From Pinirhizobacter soli (GTDB taxonomy: Bacteria; Pseudomonadota; Gammaproteobacteria; Xanthomonadales; Rhodanobacteraceae): a stretch of 64,000 bases of DNA. The notes under the pieces were generated by a model. It searched no databases. It saw only the letters and a program-made list of their open reading frames with translations, and was not told the DNA's origin. A program made the translations under genes and the position numbers. The first letter of the stretch is position 1, and each line of letters opens with the position of its first letter. The stretch spans positions 682,001-746,000 of the forward strand of contig NZ_JADZLQ010000002.1 in the NCBI RefSeq assembly GCF_015905305.1, given 5' to 3'. Below are positions 45,520 through 54,619 of this stretch, in pieces.

Positions 45520-46313
45520 GCCTTGGCTCCGGCAAGCTCGGCGCGCGCGATATCAGGATGGATATCGGCAAGCCAGGCGTAGCCTTGTTCCTCGAGCTTC
45601 ACCGCCAGCGACTTGTCGCCGCTTTCCACGATGCGGCCACCGGCCAGCACATGGACGAAGTCAGGCTCGATGTAATCGAGCAGGCGCTGGTAATGCGTGA
45701 CCACGATGAAGGAGCGATCGGGCGAGCGCAGCGCGTTGACGCCGCCGGCCACCTGCTTCAACGCATCGATGTCCAGACCCGAATCGGTTTCGTCAAGGAT
45801 GGCGAGCTTCGGCTCGAGCACGGCCATCTGGAAGATCTCGTTGCGCTTTTTCTCGCCACCGGAGAACCCTTCGTTCACCGCACGGTGCAGCAGTTCATCG
45901 GAGATCTGCATGACCTTGAGCTTTTCGCGCACCAGCTTCAGGAAGCGCATGGAGTCGAGCTCTTCCTCGCCGCGGCGCTTGCGCTGGGCGTTCAATGCGG
46001 CACGCAGGAAATACGTGTTGTTCACCCCGGGAATTTCCACCGGGTACTGGAAGGCCAGGAACACGCCGGCGGCGGCACGCTCTTCAGGCTCCAGGTCCAG
46101 CAGGTTGGTGCCGTTGTAGATGACGCTGCCGGCTGTCACCTCATAGCCTTCGCGCCCGCTCAGCACATTGCCCAGGGTGGACTTGCCCGCCCCGTTCGGC
46201 CCCATGATGGCGTGCACCTCACCGGCGTTGACGGTGAGCGAGAGGCCCTTGAGGATTTCCCTGCCCTCGACGCGGGCATGGAGGTTGTCGATCTTCAGCA
46301 TGTTGTTGTCCAT
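45516..46313 (-). CDS. sufC: Fe-S cluster assembly ATPase SufC
   Basis: Soluble ABC-type ATPase that drives conformational change in SufBD, 265 residues. Walker A is GPNGAGKST (about 38-46), the Q-loop is FLAFQYPVEIPGV, the ABC signature is GFSGGEKKR, and Walker B is LAILDETDSGLD, the DE-TDSGLD form characteristic of SufC. The ATG at 46313 gives an N-terminal MDNN before MLKIDNLHARVEG; the ATG at 46301 may be the real start. It follows sufB by six bases. Confidence 0.96.
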   Translation of the reverse strand: MDNNMLKIDNLHARVEGREILKGLSLTVNAGEVHAIMGPNGAGKSTLGNVLSGREGYEVTAGSVIYNGTNLLDLEPEERAAAGVFLAFQYPVEIPGVNNTYFLRAALNAQRKRRGEEELDSMRFLKLVREKLKVMQISDELLHRAVNEGFSGGEKKRNEIFQMAVLEPKLAILDETDSGLDIDALKQVAGGVNALRSPDRSFIVVTHYQRLLDYIEPDFVHVLAGGRIVESGDKSLAVKLEEQGYAWLADIHPDIARAELAGAKA

Positions 46314-46319
46314 GTTCGT

Positions 46320-47780
<1,461 letters not shown>

Positions 47781-47807
47781 GGGACGAAAGTCCTAGGTCA
47801 TGCATGT

Positions 47808-48242
47808 TCATGGGTGGACGGCTTCACGGATGGCCGGCGGCACCTGGGCCACCATGGTGGCGAGGCTGACGCCGCGCATGGCCATCTCGACCATGCCGCT
47901 GACCTGCTTCCAGCTGCCGCTGACGCCGCAGGTGGCCTCGCGCTCGCACTGGCCGCCGGCGACGCTGCATTCGGTCATGCCGATCGGGCCTTCCATCGCC
48001 TGGACGATGTCGGCCAGGGTGATCTCGGTGGCGGGCCGGCCCAGCCGGTAACCGCCGTTGACTCCGCGGAACGACGCCACCAGCCCGGCATGGGCCAGCA
48101 GCTTCATCAGCTTGCTCACCGTGGGCGCCTCCAGGCGCGCGCCATCGGCGATCTGCGCCGTGGTGAACACGTCGTCCGGGTGGGCGGCGATGAAGGTCAT
48201 CACCACCGTGGCGTAATCGGTGAGCCGGCTGACGCGGAGCAT
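47808..48242 (-). CDS. SUF system Fe-S cluster assembly regulator (Rrf2 family)
   Basis: A 144-residue transcription factor with an N-terminal winged helix (MLRVSRLTDYATVVMTFIAAH...TTAQIADGARLEAPTVSKLMKLLAHAGLVASFRGVNGGYRLGRPA) and three cysteines in ECSVAGGQCEREATCGVSGSW (about 98-118), the likely [2Fe-2S] ligands. The start at 48242 is preferred since the longer open frame upstream is not family-like. It heads the suf operon and probably represses it when its cluster is loaded, as IscR does for isc. A 25-bp dyad 25 bases upstream is the probable operator. Confidence 0.93.
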   Translation of the reverse strand: MLRVSRLTDYATVVMTFIAAHPDDVFTTAQIADGARLEAPTVSKLMKLLAHAGLVASFRGVNGGYRLGRPATEITLADIVQAMEGPIGMTECSVAGGQCEREATCGVSGSWKQVSGMVEMAMRGVSLATMVAQVPPAIREAVHP

Positions 48243-48266
48243 GTGGTCGGGGAACCAGGGAAGCGT

Positions 48267-48291
48267 AATCAGGACCGAAATGGTACTGATT
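48267..48291. promoter_or_regulatory. 25-bp dyad, candidate operator of the SUF Rrf2 regulator
   Basis: AATCAGGACC, a 5-nt spacer and GGTACTGATT form an inverted repeat (9 of 10 positions), 25 bp in all, the same length and outline as IscR type 1 sites. It lies 25 bases upstream of the regulator start. On the minus strand TTGTCG (48303-48308) and TACCAT (48280-48285), 17 bp apart, may form the promoter, placing the -10 inside the dyad, as expected for an autorepressor. Confidence 0.6.
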
Positions 48292-48429
48292 CCTGCCCCG
48301 TGCGACAAGTGCCGCGGCGCACCACGACGGTGCAAAGGGCTTTCGCGCACGCTCTTCGACCGGGCTCCATATCAGCCGCGCTGGAACGCAAGCCACGGTT
48401 TCATAGCGCATTTGTGCACTCGCAGCATA

Positions 48430-48445
48430 TGGCACGGTCCCTGCT
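48430..48445 (+). promoter_or_regulatory. Sigma-54 (RpoN) promoter of glnK-amtB
   Basis: TGGCACG-N4-CTGCT matches the -24/-12 consensus TGGCACG-N4-TTGCW at every position except the first T of the -12 part, with correct GG to GC spacing. It ends 35 bases before the glnK start. RpoN/NtrC control of glnK-amtB is well known in proteobacteria. Confidence 0.82.
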
Positions 48446-48479
48446 CTGCCTGGTTTCGACACCATGCGAGGGCAACGCC

Positions 48480-48821
48480 ATGAAATGGATCACCGCGGTC
48501 ATCAAACCGTTCACCCTCGACGACGTCCGCGAGGCCCTGGCCGAGGTCGGGGTCCAGGGCATGACCGTCACCGAGGTCAAGGGCTTCGGCCGCCAGCACG
48601 GCCACACCGAGCTCTACCGCGGCGCCGAATACGTCGTGGACTTCCTGCCCAAGCTCAAGGTGGAGCTGGCGGTAACCGAGGAACAGCTCGAGCGCGCCAT
48701 CGAGGCGATTTCCAAAGCCGCGCGCACGGGGAAGATCGGCGACGGCAAGATCTTCGTGCTGGAACTCGAACAGGCCGTCCGTATCCGCACCCAGGAGATC
48801 GACGCCGATGCGCTTTCCTAA
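48480..48821 (+). CDS. glnK: Nitrogen regulatory protein P-II (GlnK/GlnB)
   Basis: Trimeric signal protein of 113 residues that reports 2-oxoglutarate, ATP/ADP and glutamine status. The T-loop ELYRGAEYVVDF carries the uridylylation site Y51; P-II signatures KPFTLDDVREAL and the B-loop TGKIGDGKIFV are intact. Linkage to amtB, overlapped by 14 nt, identifies it functionally as GlnK, which blocks AmtB when unmodified. A sigma-54 promoter lies just upstream, consistent with induction under nitrogen limitation. Confidence 0.96.
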   Translation: MKWITAVIKPFTLDDVREALAEVGVQGMTVTEVKGFGRQHGHTELYRGAEYVVDFLPKLKVELAVTEEQLERAIEAISKAARTGKIGDGKIFVLELEQAVRIRTQEIDADALS

Positions 48822-50124
48822 AGCCGCTTTCCTCGCCCCCTTCGTGCTGGCCCCGGCCAGCGCCTTCGCGCAGGCCGCCGTGGTCAAAGCCGACAGCGGC
48901 GACACCGCCTGGATGCTCACCGCCACCATGCTGGTGCTGCTGATGACCATCCCGGGGCTGGCGTTGTTCTACGGCGGCATGGTGCGCGCGAAGAACCTGT
49001 TGTCGGTGCTGATGCAATGTTTCGCCATCACCGCCGTGGTCACCGTGGCGTGGTTCGTCTACGGCTACAGCCTGGCGTTCGACACCACCGGCATGCAGGC
49101 GGGTGTCACCAACATCCACTCGTTCATCGGCGGCTTCGGCCACGCGATGCTTTCGGGCGTAACGCCTGCCTCGCTCTACCAGACGGTGCCTGAGAGCGTG
49201 TTCGTGATGTTCCAGATGACCTTCGCCATCATCACCCCGGCGCTGATCGTCGGCGCCATCGCCGAGCGGATGAAGTTCTCATCCTTGCTGGTTTTCACCC
49301 TGCTTTGGCTCACCGTGGTGTACCTGCCGATCGCGCACATGGTGTGGTCGGGCCCGGGCTCGTGGCTGGGCGACCTTGGCGTGCTGGACTTCGCCGGCGG
49401 CACCGTGGTGCACATCAACGCCGGCATCGCGGGCCTGGTCGCGTGCCTGGTGCTGGGCAAGCGACGCGGCTACCCAACGACGCCGATGCCGCCGCACAAC
49501 CTGGGCTACACGCTGATGGGCGCCAGCATGCTGTGGCTGGGCTGGTTCGGCTTCAATGCGGGCTCCGCGGTCGCTGCCAACGGCAGCGCCGGCATGGCCA
49601 TGCTGGTGACGCAGATCGCCACGGCAGGCGCGGCGATCGGCTGGATGGCGGTGGAGTGGGCGATCCACAAGCGGCCCAGCGTGCTCGGCATCGCTTCGGG
49701 CGCGGTGGCGGGGCTTGTAGCCATCACGCCAGCGGCAGGTACCGCGGGCCCCGGGGGCGCACTCATCCTTGGCCTGTTGGCGGGCGTAGTCTGTTTCTTT
49801 GCCGCCACCCGCCTGAAGCACGTACTCAAGTACGACGATTCGCTCGATGTGTTCGGCGTGCACGCAGTGGCCGGCATCATCGGCGCGATCCTTACCGGTT
49901 TGTTCGCTGCGCCGGCGATGGGCGGCTTCGGCACGGTGACCGATATCGGCCACCAGCTGTGGATCCAGTGCAAGGGCGTGGGCTTTACCGTGGCCTACAC
50001 CGCGGTGTGCAGTTACGTATTGCTGAAGCTGGTGGATATCACCATGGGACTGCGGGTGGATGCCGAGGCCGAGCAGGTGGGCCTGGACCTGGCCCTGCAC
50101 GAAGAGCGCGCGTACAACCTGTAG
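48808..50124 (+). CDS. amtB: Ammonium transporter AmtB
   Basis: Inner-membrane ammonium channel/transporter of 438 residues with a cleavable leader (ending SAFAQ) and eleven TM helices. Family blocks are GDTAWMLTATMLVLLMTIPGLALFYGGMVRAKN, VWSGPGSWLGDLGVLDFAGGTVVHINAGIAGLV with the pore His (about H202) and the second pore His region GVHAVAGIIGAILTGLFA. The C-terminal tail LGLRVDAEAEQVGLDLALHEERAYNL-type sequence is where GlnK docks. The gene starts within the last codons of glnK. Confidence 0.97.
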   Translation: MRFPKAAFLAPFVLAPASAFAQAAVVKADSGDTAWMLTATMLVLLMTIPGLALFYGGMVRAKNLLSVLMQCFAITAVVTVAWFVYGYSLAFDTTGMQAGVTNIHSFIGGFGHAMLSGVTPASLYQTVPESVFVMFQMTFAIITPALIVGAIAERMKFSSLLVFTLLWLTVVYLPIAHMVWSGPGSWLGDLGVLDFAGGTVVHINAGIAGLVACLVLGKRRGYPTTPMPPHNLGYTLMGASMLWLGWFGFNAGSAVAANGSAGMAMLVTQIATAGAAIGWMAVEWAIHKRPSVLGIASGAVAGLVAITPAAGTAGPGGALILGLLAGVVCFFAATRLKHVLKYDDSLDVFGVHAVAGIIGAILTGLFAAPAMGGFGTVTDIGHQLWIQCKGVGFTVAYTAVCSYVLLKLVDITMGLRVDAEAEQVGLDLALHEERAYNL

Positions 50125-50128
50125 CGGT

Positions 50129-50175
50129 CGGTGATCGCCATCGTCATGCCAGGTGCATGACGATGGCGATCACCG
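50129..50175. terminator. Long perfect hairpin between amtB and RidA genes
   Basis: A 21-bp perfect inverted repeat, CGGTGATCGCCATCG... mirrored after a five-base loop (CAGGT), starts five bases after the amtB stop and faces the convergent ridA gene. There is no T tract, so it may act as a Rho-independent-like block in both directions, or protect both mRNA ends. Confidence 0.7.
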
Positions 50176-50201
50176 CGATAGTTATGCAGGAAGCAACAAC
50201 G

Positions 50202-50693
50202 CTACGGCCTGACAGCGGTAACTTCGATCTCGACGAGGAAACCGGGGTTGGCCAGGGACGCCACCTGCATCGCCGAACGCGAAGGCAGCAGGGGTTGGTC
50301 AGGCGTACCGAAGAATTGCGTATAGCCTTCCATGAAGCCTGGGAAATCCATCTTGCCGCCCTTGGCCGGATCGCCGGCCAGGAACACCTGCATCTTCACG
50401 ATGTCGCCCATCTTCAGGTGCATGCCGGCCAGCTGCGCCTGGATCGACTTCAGCACCGATACCGTTTGCGCCTTGGTATCGCCGTAGGCGGCGACGCTGT
50501 CCTTGGCGGCCTTGGCATCGATAGCGGTGGGTACCACGCCGCTCAGGAACACCAGGGTGGAACCGGCGGGCACTTCCACCGCCGCGCTGATCGGGAACTT
50601 GCTGTTGGGAATGGGATGGCGGGTAACGTCCACGGCGGCGGCCTGTGTACAAAGGACAAGGGCGATGATTCCGGGAATGAGCTTGCGCATCAT
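50202..50693 (-). CDS. RidA family protein with signal peptide (probable periplasmic imine deaminase)
   Basis: A 163-residue member of the RidA/YER057c/UK114 family, which hydrolyses reactive enamines and imines to ketones and ammonia. The catalytic Arg is present in LLPSRSAMQVASLANPGFLVEIEVTAV. Unlike housekeeping RidA (about 128 residues) it carries a leader, MMRKLIPGIIALVLCTQAAAV, and so is probably exported. It is the last gene of a coupled trio: its ATG overlaps the cytochrome stop (ATGA). An imine-detoxifying role after the neighbouring flavin amine oxidase is a strong contextual inference. Confidence 0.88.
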   Translation of the reverse strand: MMRKLIPGIIALVLCTQAAAVDVTRHPIPNSKFPISAAVEVPAGSTLVFLSGVVPTAIDAKAAKDSVAAYGDTKAQTVSVLKSIQAQLAGMHLKMGDIVKMQVFLAGDPAKGGKMDFPGFMEGYTQFFGTPDQPLLPSRSAMQVASLANPGFLVEIEVTAVRP

Positions 50694-51127
50694 GGCGTGG
50701 GTTCCTTGGGAGTAGGACGCATCGCCTTGACCTGCGCGGCCGTGACGTCGTCGTGGTAGTCGTTGCCGAAATGGGTGCGGATGTAGTTGACCACGCCGGC
50801 CACCTGGTCGTCTGTCAGTCCCTGGCCGATCGCCGGCATGGCGCCGCGGCCGTTGAGCAGCATCACGATGGGATAGGCGCTGCTGGCAAGCTTGCCGTCG
50901 TGGGCCAGCGCCGGATACGCACCGGCGCCCTGCGCGCCCTGCCCCTGCGGCATGTGGCAGCCCTGGCAGATGTGGGTGAAGATCGCTTCGCCAGTGACGG
51001 CCTCCGGATGCCGCATGTCGATGAAGGCCGGATCCTGGGTCGCCCCCGTCGACGGAGTCAGGCCCTGCACCTGGGCATGGGCAACGCCGGCTACCCCCGC
51101 AAGGAAAATGAAGATCATCTTCTTCAT
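50690..51127 (-). CDS. Exported monoheme cytochrome c
   Basis: A 145-residue class I cytochrome c with signal peptide (about 1-19, ending GVAHA), one heme motif CQGCH (about residues 54-58) followed by MPQGQGAQGAGAYPALA, and a probable axial Met in NGRGAMPAIGQGLTDDQVAGVVNYI. Both ends overlap neighbours by four bases: flavin oxidase upstream, RidA downstream. It is therefore the likely electron acceptor of the flavoenzyme, which would then work as a dehydrogenase feeding the respiratory chain rather than as an O2-reducing oxidase. Confidence 0.9.
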   Translation of the reverse strand: MKKMIFIFLAGVAGVAHAQVQGLTPSTGATQDPAFIDMRHPEAVTGEAIFTHICQGCHMPQGQGAQGAGAYPALAHDGKLASSAYPIVMLLNGRGAMPAIGQGLTDDQVAGVVNYIRTHFGNDYHDDVTAAQVKAMRPTPKEPTP

Positions 51128-52722
51128 GCGTGGCTCCCGTCGCGCACGCGCGCATGCAGGCGCTCGATGGCATCCAGTGAGGAAAGCACCGCACCTTCCT
51201 GCCAGGCCGGAAGATACGAAGCGTGCTCGCCCGCCAGCGCGATGCGTCCGTCCACCTGGCACAGGTTGTCGTAGTGCTCCTGGCGAGCCTCGTCCGACCA
51301 AAGGCCGAAGCAGCCCAGGGTGAATGGCGCACGTTGCCAGCCCACGGCCATGCCGTTTTCAAACTCCCGGCTATAGGCCGGGTGCAGCTGCTGGCCGTAT
51401 TGGACCGCTTTGCGCACACGCTCGGCGGCCGATAAGGCCGTCCATTCGAATGCCTGCGTGCCGAAGGTATAGGAACCCAGCAGCACGCCCTTCGAGCCGC
51501 CGAAGCCGTGGCTGGGGTACGAAACGATGCCCAGCGGCGAATCGGTGTAGCTGATGCCACCGTAGATGTACTCGTCTTCCTCCCAGAACCGGCGCTTGAA
51601 CTGCAGGCCGACCTTGGAGCTGGCGAGGTAGGGGACCGCGGAAATTGCAGCCGCCATCGGCGCGCCGACCTGGATCGGGATCTGGCTGAGGATGGAGAGC
51701 GGGATGGTGCAAAGGCACCAGTCGGCCTTGGCCACCTGCGGGGCGCCGGGCTTCAAGGTGTCTTGGTAGGTGACCGTGACCCCGTGGTCATCCTGCTCGA
51801 TGTTGGTGACCTTCGCGTTGTAACGGATCGCCTGCCCCACTTCCCGCACGAAGGCCTTGCCGATCATGTCCATGCCGCCTACCGGCTGCATCAGCGAGGT
51901 CTGGTATTCGTAGGCACCGTCGACGATCAGGTTCTGCCACACGTTGGAAGCGAGCAGGTCGTGCAATTGCATAGGCTGGGAATATTCAGGCTTGGCATTC
52001 AGGCCGCCACCGGCCTCCTTGGCATAACCGCGGCGATCGCCCGATTGCGGGCCCATCGTGTAACGGAAGTCCTTGTCGAGGCCACCCCAATAACGCAGCG
52101 ATTCAAGCAGGATTTCCTTGTCTTCCTTGCTTACTTCCTTGTCCAGGTTGCCCTGGCTGGTGGCCTTGGCCAACAGTTCCGCCACGTGGCCGTGGTAGTC
52201 GGACTTCACCGAACGGAAGCGCTGCGGCTTGCCGTCGAAGTAGCCGGTAGCCTGCACCAGGGCGTTGTAGTTGACCTGGACGAAGGGCTCCAGCTGCACG
52301 CCAAGTTCGCGGCAGTACCCCAGGAGCGCTGTGTGGTGGTAGGGAATGCGCCATGGACCGGGATTGAAATACTGCCCCTGGTCGAACTGGCAATGCTGCG
52401 TCTCGCCGCCGAGTTCGGTGTAGCTATCGCCGCCACGCAAGGTCCAGTTGCGGCCTCCGGCGCGGGCGTTGTACTCGAGTACCTGCACCTTGTAACCGGC
52501 CTTGCGCAGCTCATAGGCGGCCACCAGGCCGGCCAGGCCCGCACCCAGTATCAGCACCGAGCTGCCGTGCACGCTGCCCTCGAGCTTCGTGGCTGCGCGT
52601 TTGGGCGGTGTCTTGATTGCCCCCATGCCCGCCATGGCCTGGTACATCACCGCGCTCCCGGCGGTTATCCCGATCATGCGCAGCAGGTCGCGCCGGGTCA
52701 TGGCCATTTCAGGTGTCGCCAT
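51124..52722 (-). CDS. Tat-exported flavin monoamine oxidase family protein
   Basis: FAD-dependent amine or L-amino-acid oxidoreductase of 532 residues. A twin-arginine signal, MTRRDLLRMIG (R10-R11), leads the protein, then the dinucleotide-binding VLILGAGLAGLVAAYELRKAGYKVQVLE and RAGGRNWT, and the C-terminal FAD block GRIALAGEHASYLPAWQEGAVLSSLDAI. The ATG at 52722 has GAGG at eight bases; ATG 52728 is an alternative. The open frame runs on upstream through the divergent kinase gene and is not real there. Operon with cytochrome c and RidA suggests periplasmic amine oxidation. Confidence 0.9.
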   Translation of the reverse strand: MATPEMAMTRRDLLRMIGITAGSAVMYQAMAGMGAIKTPPKRAATKLEGSVHGSSVLILGAGLAGLVAAYELRKAGYKVQVLEYNARAGGRNWTLRGGDSYTELGGETQHCQFDQGQYFNPGPWRIPYHHTALLGYCRELGVQLEPFVQVNYNALVQATGYFDGKPQRFRSVKSDYHGHVAELLAKATSQGNLDKEVSKEDKEILLESLRYWGGLDKDFRYTMGPQSGDRRGYAKEAGGGLNAKPEYSQPMQLHDLLASNVWQNLIVDGAYEYQTSLMQPVGGMDMIGKAFVREVGQAIRYNAKVTNIEQDDHGVTVTYQDTLKPGAPQVAKADWCLCTIPLSILSQIPIQVGAPMAAAISAVPYLASSKVGLQFKRRFWEEDEYIYGGISYTDSPLGIVSYPSHGFGGSKGVLLGSYTFGTQAFEWTALSAAERVRKAVQYGQQLHPAYSREFENGMAVGWQRAPFTLGCFGLWSDEARQEHYDNLCQVDGRIALAGEHASYLPAWQEGAVLSSLDAIERLHARVRDGSHA

Positions 52723-52789
52723 ATTCATTTCCTCGCCCCGGGATGGCCCAGTCTGCATCGATATCACACACGTTGCAGCGCAACAAGAT

Positions 52790-52809
52790 CCAATAGCCAG
52801 TTGTATTGG
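52790..52809. promoter_or_regulatory. Inverted repeat CCAATA-N8-TATTGG, possible operator
   Basis: A perfect 6-bp half-site dyad with an 8-nt spacer lies in the 141-bp divergent gap between the amine oxidase operon and amgK. A second short dyad, GTTGC-N3-GCAAC, is at 52772-52784. Either could bind a regulator; no gene for one is adjacent. Confidence 0.35.
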
Positions 52810-52863
52810 CGACCACCGCCGGTCAGACGCTAAGCTTACGGGCATCACCCTTTCGGTCATGCC

Positions 52864-53874
52864 ATGGACCCCCACGACGATCGCGCCGCCGCCCGGCTTG
52901 CCTGGGCCCGTGCGGCCACGAAGGAACCTGCCCTTACGCTTGCGCCCGCGTCCGCCGATGCAAGCTTCCGCAGCTACTGGCGTGGGCACACATCCGAAGG
53001 ATCGGTGATCGTGATGGACTCGCCGCCCGACCGCGAAGACCCGCGTCCGTGGCTTGAGATCGGCCAACGGCTGGCCGGCGCCGGTTTGCACGTACCGGCC
53101 GTGATCGCCGCCGACGCCAACGCCGGCCTGCTGCTGATCGAGGACCTTGGCAACCGCACCTACCTTCCGGAATTGAACGCCGATACCGTCGACGCACTGT
53201 ATGGCGATGCATTGGATGCGCTTTTGCGTATGCAACGGTACGTCGATCCCGCCGGGCTGCCTGCGTTCGACCGCGCCTGGCAGACGATGGAAATGGAACT
53301 GATGCCCACCTGGTTCCTGACCCGCCACCTCGGGGTGGCGTTGGGCTGCGATGGCTGGGACGAACTGGAGCTCGCCTTCACCGTGGTGCTGGCGAACATC
53401 GCCGCCCAGCCGCGGGGTTTCATGCACCGCGACTTCCACAGCAGAAACTTGCTGGTCTGCCCCGGCCGCAACCCGGGCATCATCGATTTCCAGGGTGCGA
53501 TGACGGGCCCGGTCACCTACGACCTGGCCTCGCTGCTGCGCGATTGCTACATCGCCTGGGACGATGAACGCGTGGCTGGTTGGGTGGAAAGCCATCGCCT
53601 GCGCCTGCTGCACGCGCACGTGATCGGCGACGACGTAGACACCGACACCTTCATGCGCTGGTTCGATTTCGCGGGACTGCAGCGACACATCAAGGTGCTG
53701 GGCATCTTCTGCCGGCTGATGTACCGCGACGGCAAGGCTTCGTATCTGGCCGATCTTCCACTGGTACTCAACTACGTGATGAAGGTAGCGCGCCGCCACC
53801 ACGAACTGGAAGGCTTCGCCGCGTTCCTGGCCACGCATACCGAAGGGGTGGACCTCACCCATCCGCGTCCATGA
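52864..53874 (+). CDS. amgK: Anomeric MurNAc/GlcNAc kinase AmgK
   Basis: Aminoglycoside-phosphotransferase-fold kinase of 336 residues, which phosphorylates MurNAc at C1 in a peptidoglycan-recycling route that bypasses de novo UDP-MurNAc synthesis. The Brenner motif GFMHRDFHSRNLLV (catalytic Asp) and the DFG-like IIDFQGAMTGPVTYDLASLL are intact, as is the ASADASFRSYWR nucleotide-binding segment near residue 30. Its stop overlaps the murU start (ATGA), the classic pairing in pseudomonads and xanthomonads that confers intrinsic fosfomycin tolerance. Confidence 0.93.
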   Translation: MDPHDDRAAARLAWARAATKEPALTLAPASADASFRSYWRGHTSEGSVIVMDSPPDREDPRPWLEIGQRLAGAGLHVPAVIAADANAGLLLIEDLGNRTYLPELNADTVDALYGDALDALLRMQRYVDPAGLPAFDRAWQTMEMELMPTWFLTRHLGVALGCDGWDELELAFTVVLANIAAQPRGFMHRDFHSRNLLVCPGRNPGIIDFQGAMTGPVTYDLASLLRDCYIAWDDERVAGWVESHRLRLLHAHVIGDDVDTDTFMRWFDFAGLQRHIKVLGIFCRLMYRDGKASYLADLPLVLNYVMKVARRHHELEGFAAFLATHTEGVDLTHPRP

Positions 53875-54536
53875 GGCACGCACTGATCCTGGCTGCCGGA
53901 CGTGGTGAACGCATGCGTCCGCTGACCGACCACACGCCCAAGCCACTGCTCATGGCAGGGGGCAAGCCGTTGATCGTGTGGCACCTGGAAAAACTCGCCG
54001 CCGCCGGCATCCGCTACGTGGTGATCAACACCTCGCACCTGGCCGACCGGTTCGAGCCGCTCCTGGGCAGCGGTGATCGCTGGGGCGTACGCATCCGTTA
54101 TTCCTATGAAGGCCCCGAGCCGCTGGAAACCGGCGGCGGCATGCTGCGCGCGCTGCCGCTGCTTGGGCCTGAACCCTTCGTGGCGCTAAGCGCCGACATC
54201 AACACCGACCATGACTATGCCCAGCTGCCCGCCGAACCGAAGGGACTGGTGCACCTGGTGATGGTGCCCAATCCCGACTGGCATGCAGGCGGCGACTTCT
54301 TCCTCGATGGCGACCGCCTGCACGAGGCAGGCCCGGGCGAGCGGCTGACCTTCGGCAACATCGGCATCTACCGGCCTGCGCTGGTCGAAGGCCAGTCGCC
54401 CGGCACTTTCAAGCTCGGACCGCTCTATCGCCAGGCCATGGCCGCGGGTCAGGCCAGCGGTGAGCGTTTCGACGGGCGCTGGGCCAATGTGGGCACGCCG
54501 GCGCAACTGGCCGCGCTGGATGAATTCCTGCGATGA
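53871..54536 (+). CDS. murU: MurNAc-1-phosphate uridylyltransferase MurU
   Basis: Nucleotidyltransferase of 221 residues making UDP-MurNAc from MurNAc-1-phosphate in the recycling bypass. The sugar-nucleotidyltransferase signature LAAGRGERMRPLTDHTPKPLL is at residues 6-26, ETGGGMLRALPLL forms the base-binding loop, and FVALSADINTDHDY provides the metal-binding Asp. It starts at 53871 within the amgK stop. After this gene the next 83 bases hold no clear terminator. Confidence 0.92.
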   Translation: MRHALILAAGRGERMRPLTDHTPKPLLMAGGKPLIVWHLEKLAAAGIRYVVINTSHLADRFEPLLGSGDRWGVRIRYSYEGPEPLETGGGMLRALPLLGPEPFVALSADINTDHDYAQLPAEPKGLVHLVMVPNPDWHAGGDFFLDGDRLHEAGPGERLTFGNIGIYRPALVEGQSPGTFKLGPLYRQAMAAGQASGERFDGRWANVGTPAQLAALDEFLR

Positions 54537-54619
54537 AAAGTATCCACATCCCCTGCACATGCACTCGCCCATCGTAATGCCCAAGCGGCGGAGGGAAGCC
54601 GGTGGCGGGATCCGAATAG

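Noticed and set aside
48407-48420. Possible NtrC half-dyad GCGCA-N4-TGCAC
   Set aside because: It is imperfect and only ten bases from the -24 element, too near for a typical NtrC enhancer.
51124-53946. Long N-terminal extension of the flavin oxidase frame (940 codons)
   Set aside because: The extra part is antisense to amgK. The Tat signal at 52722 and the GAGG site mark the true start.
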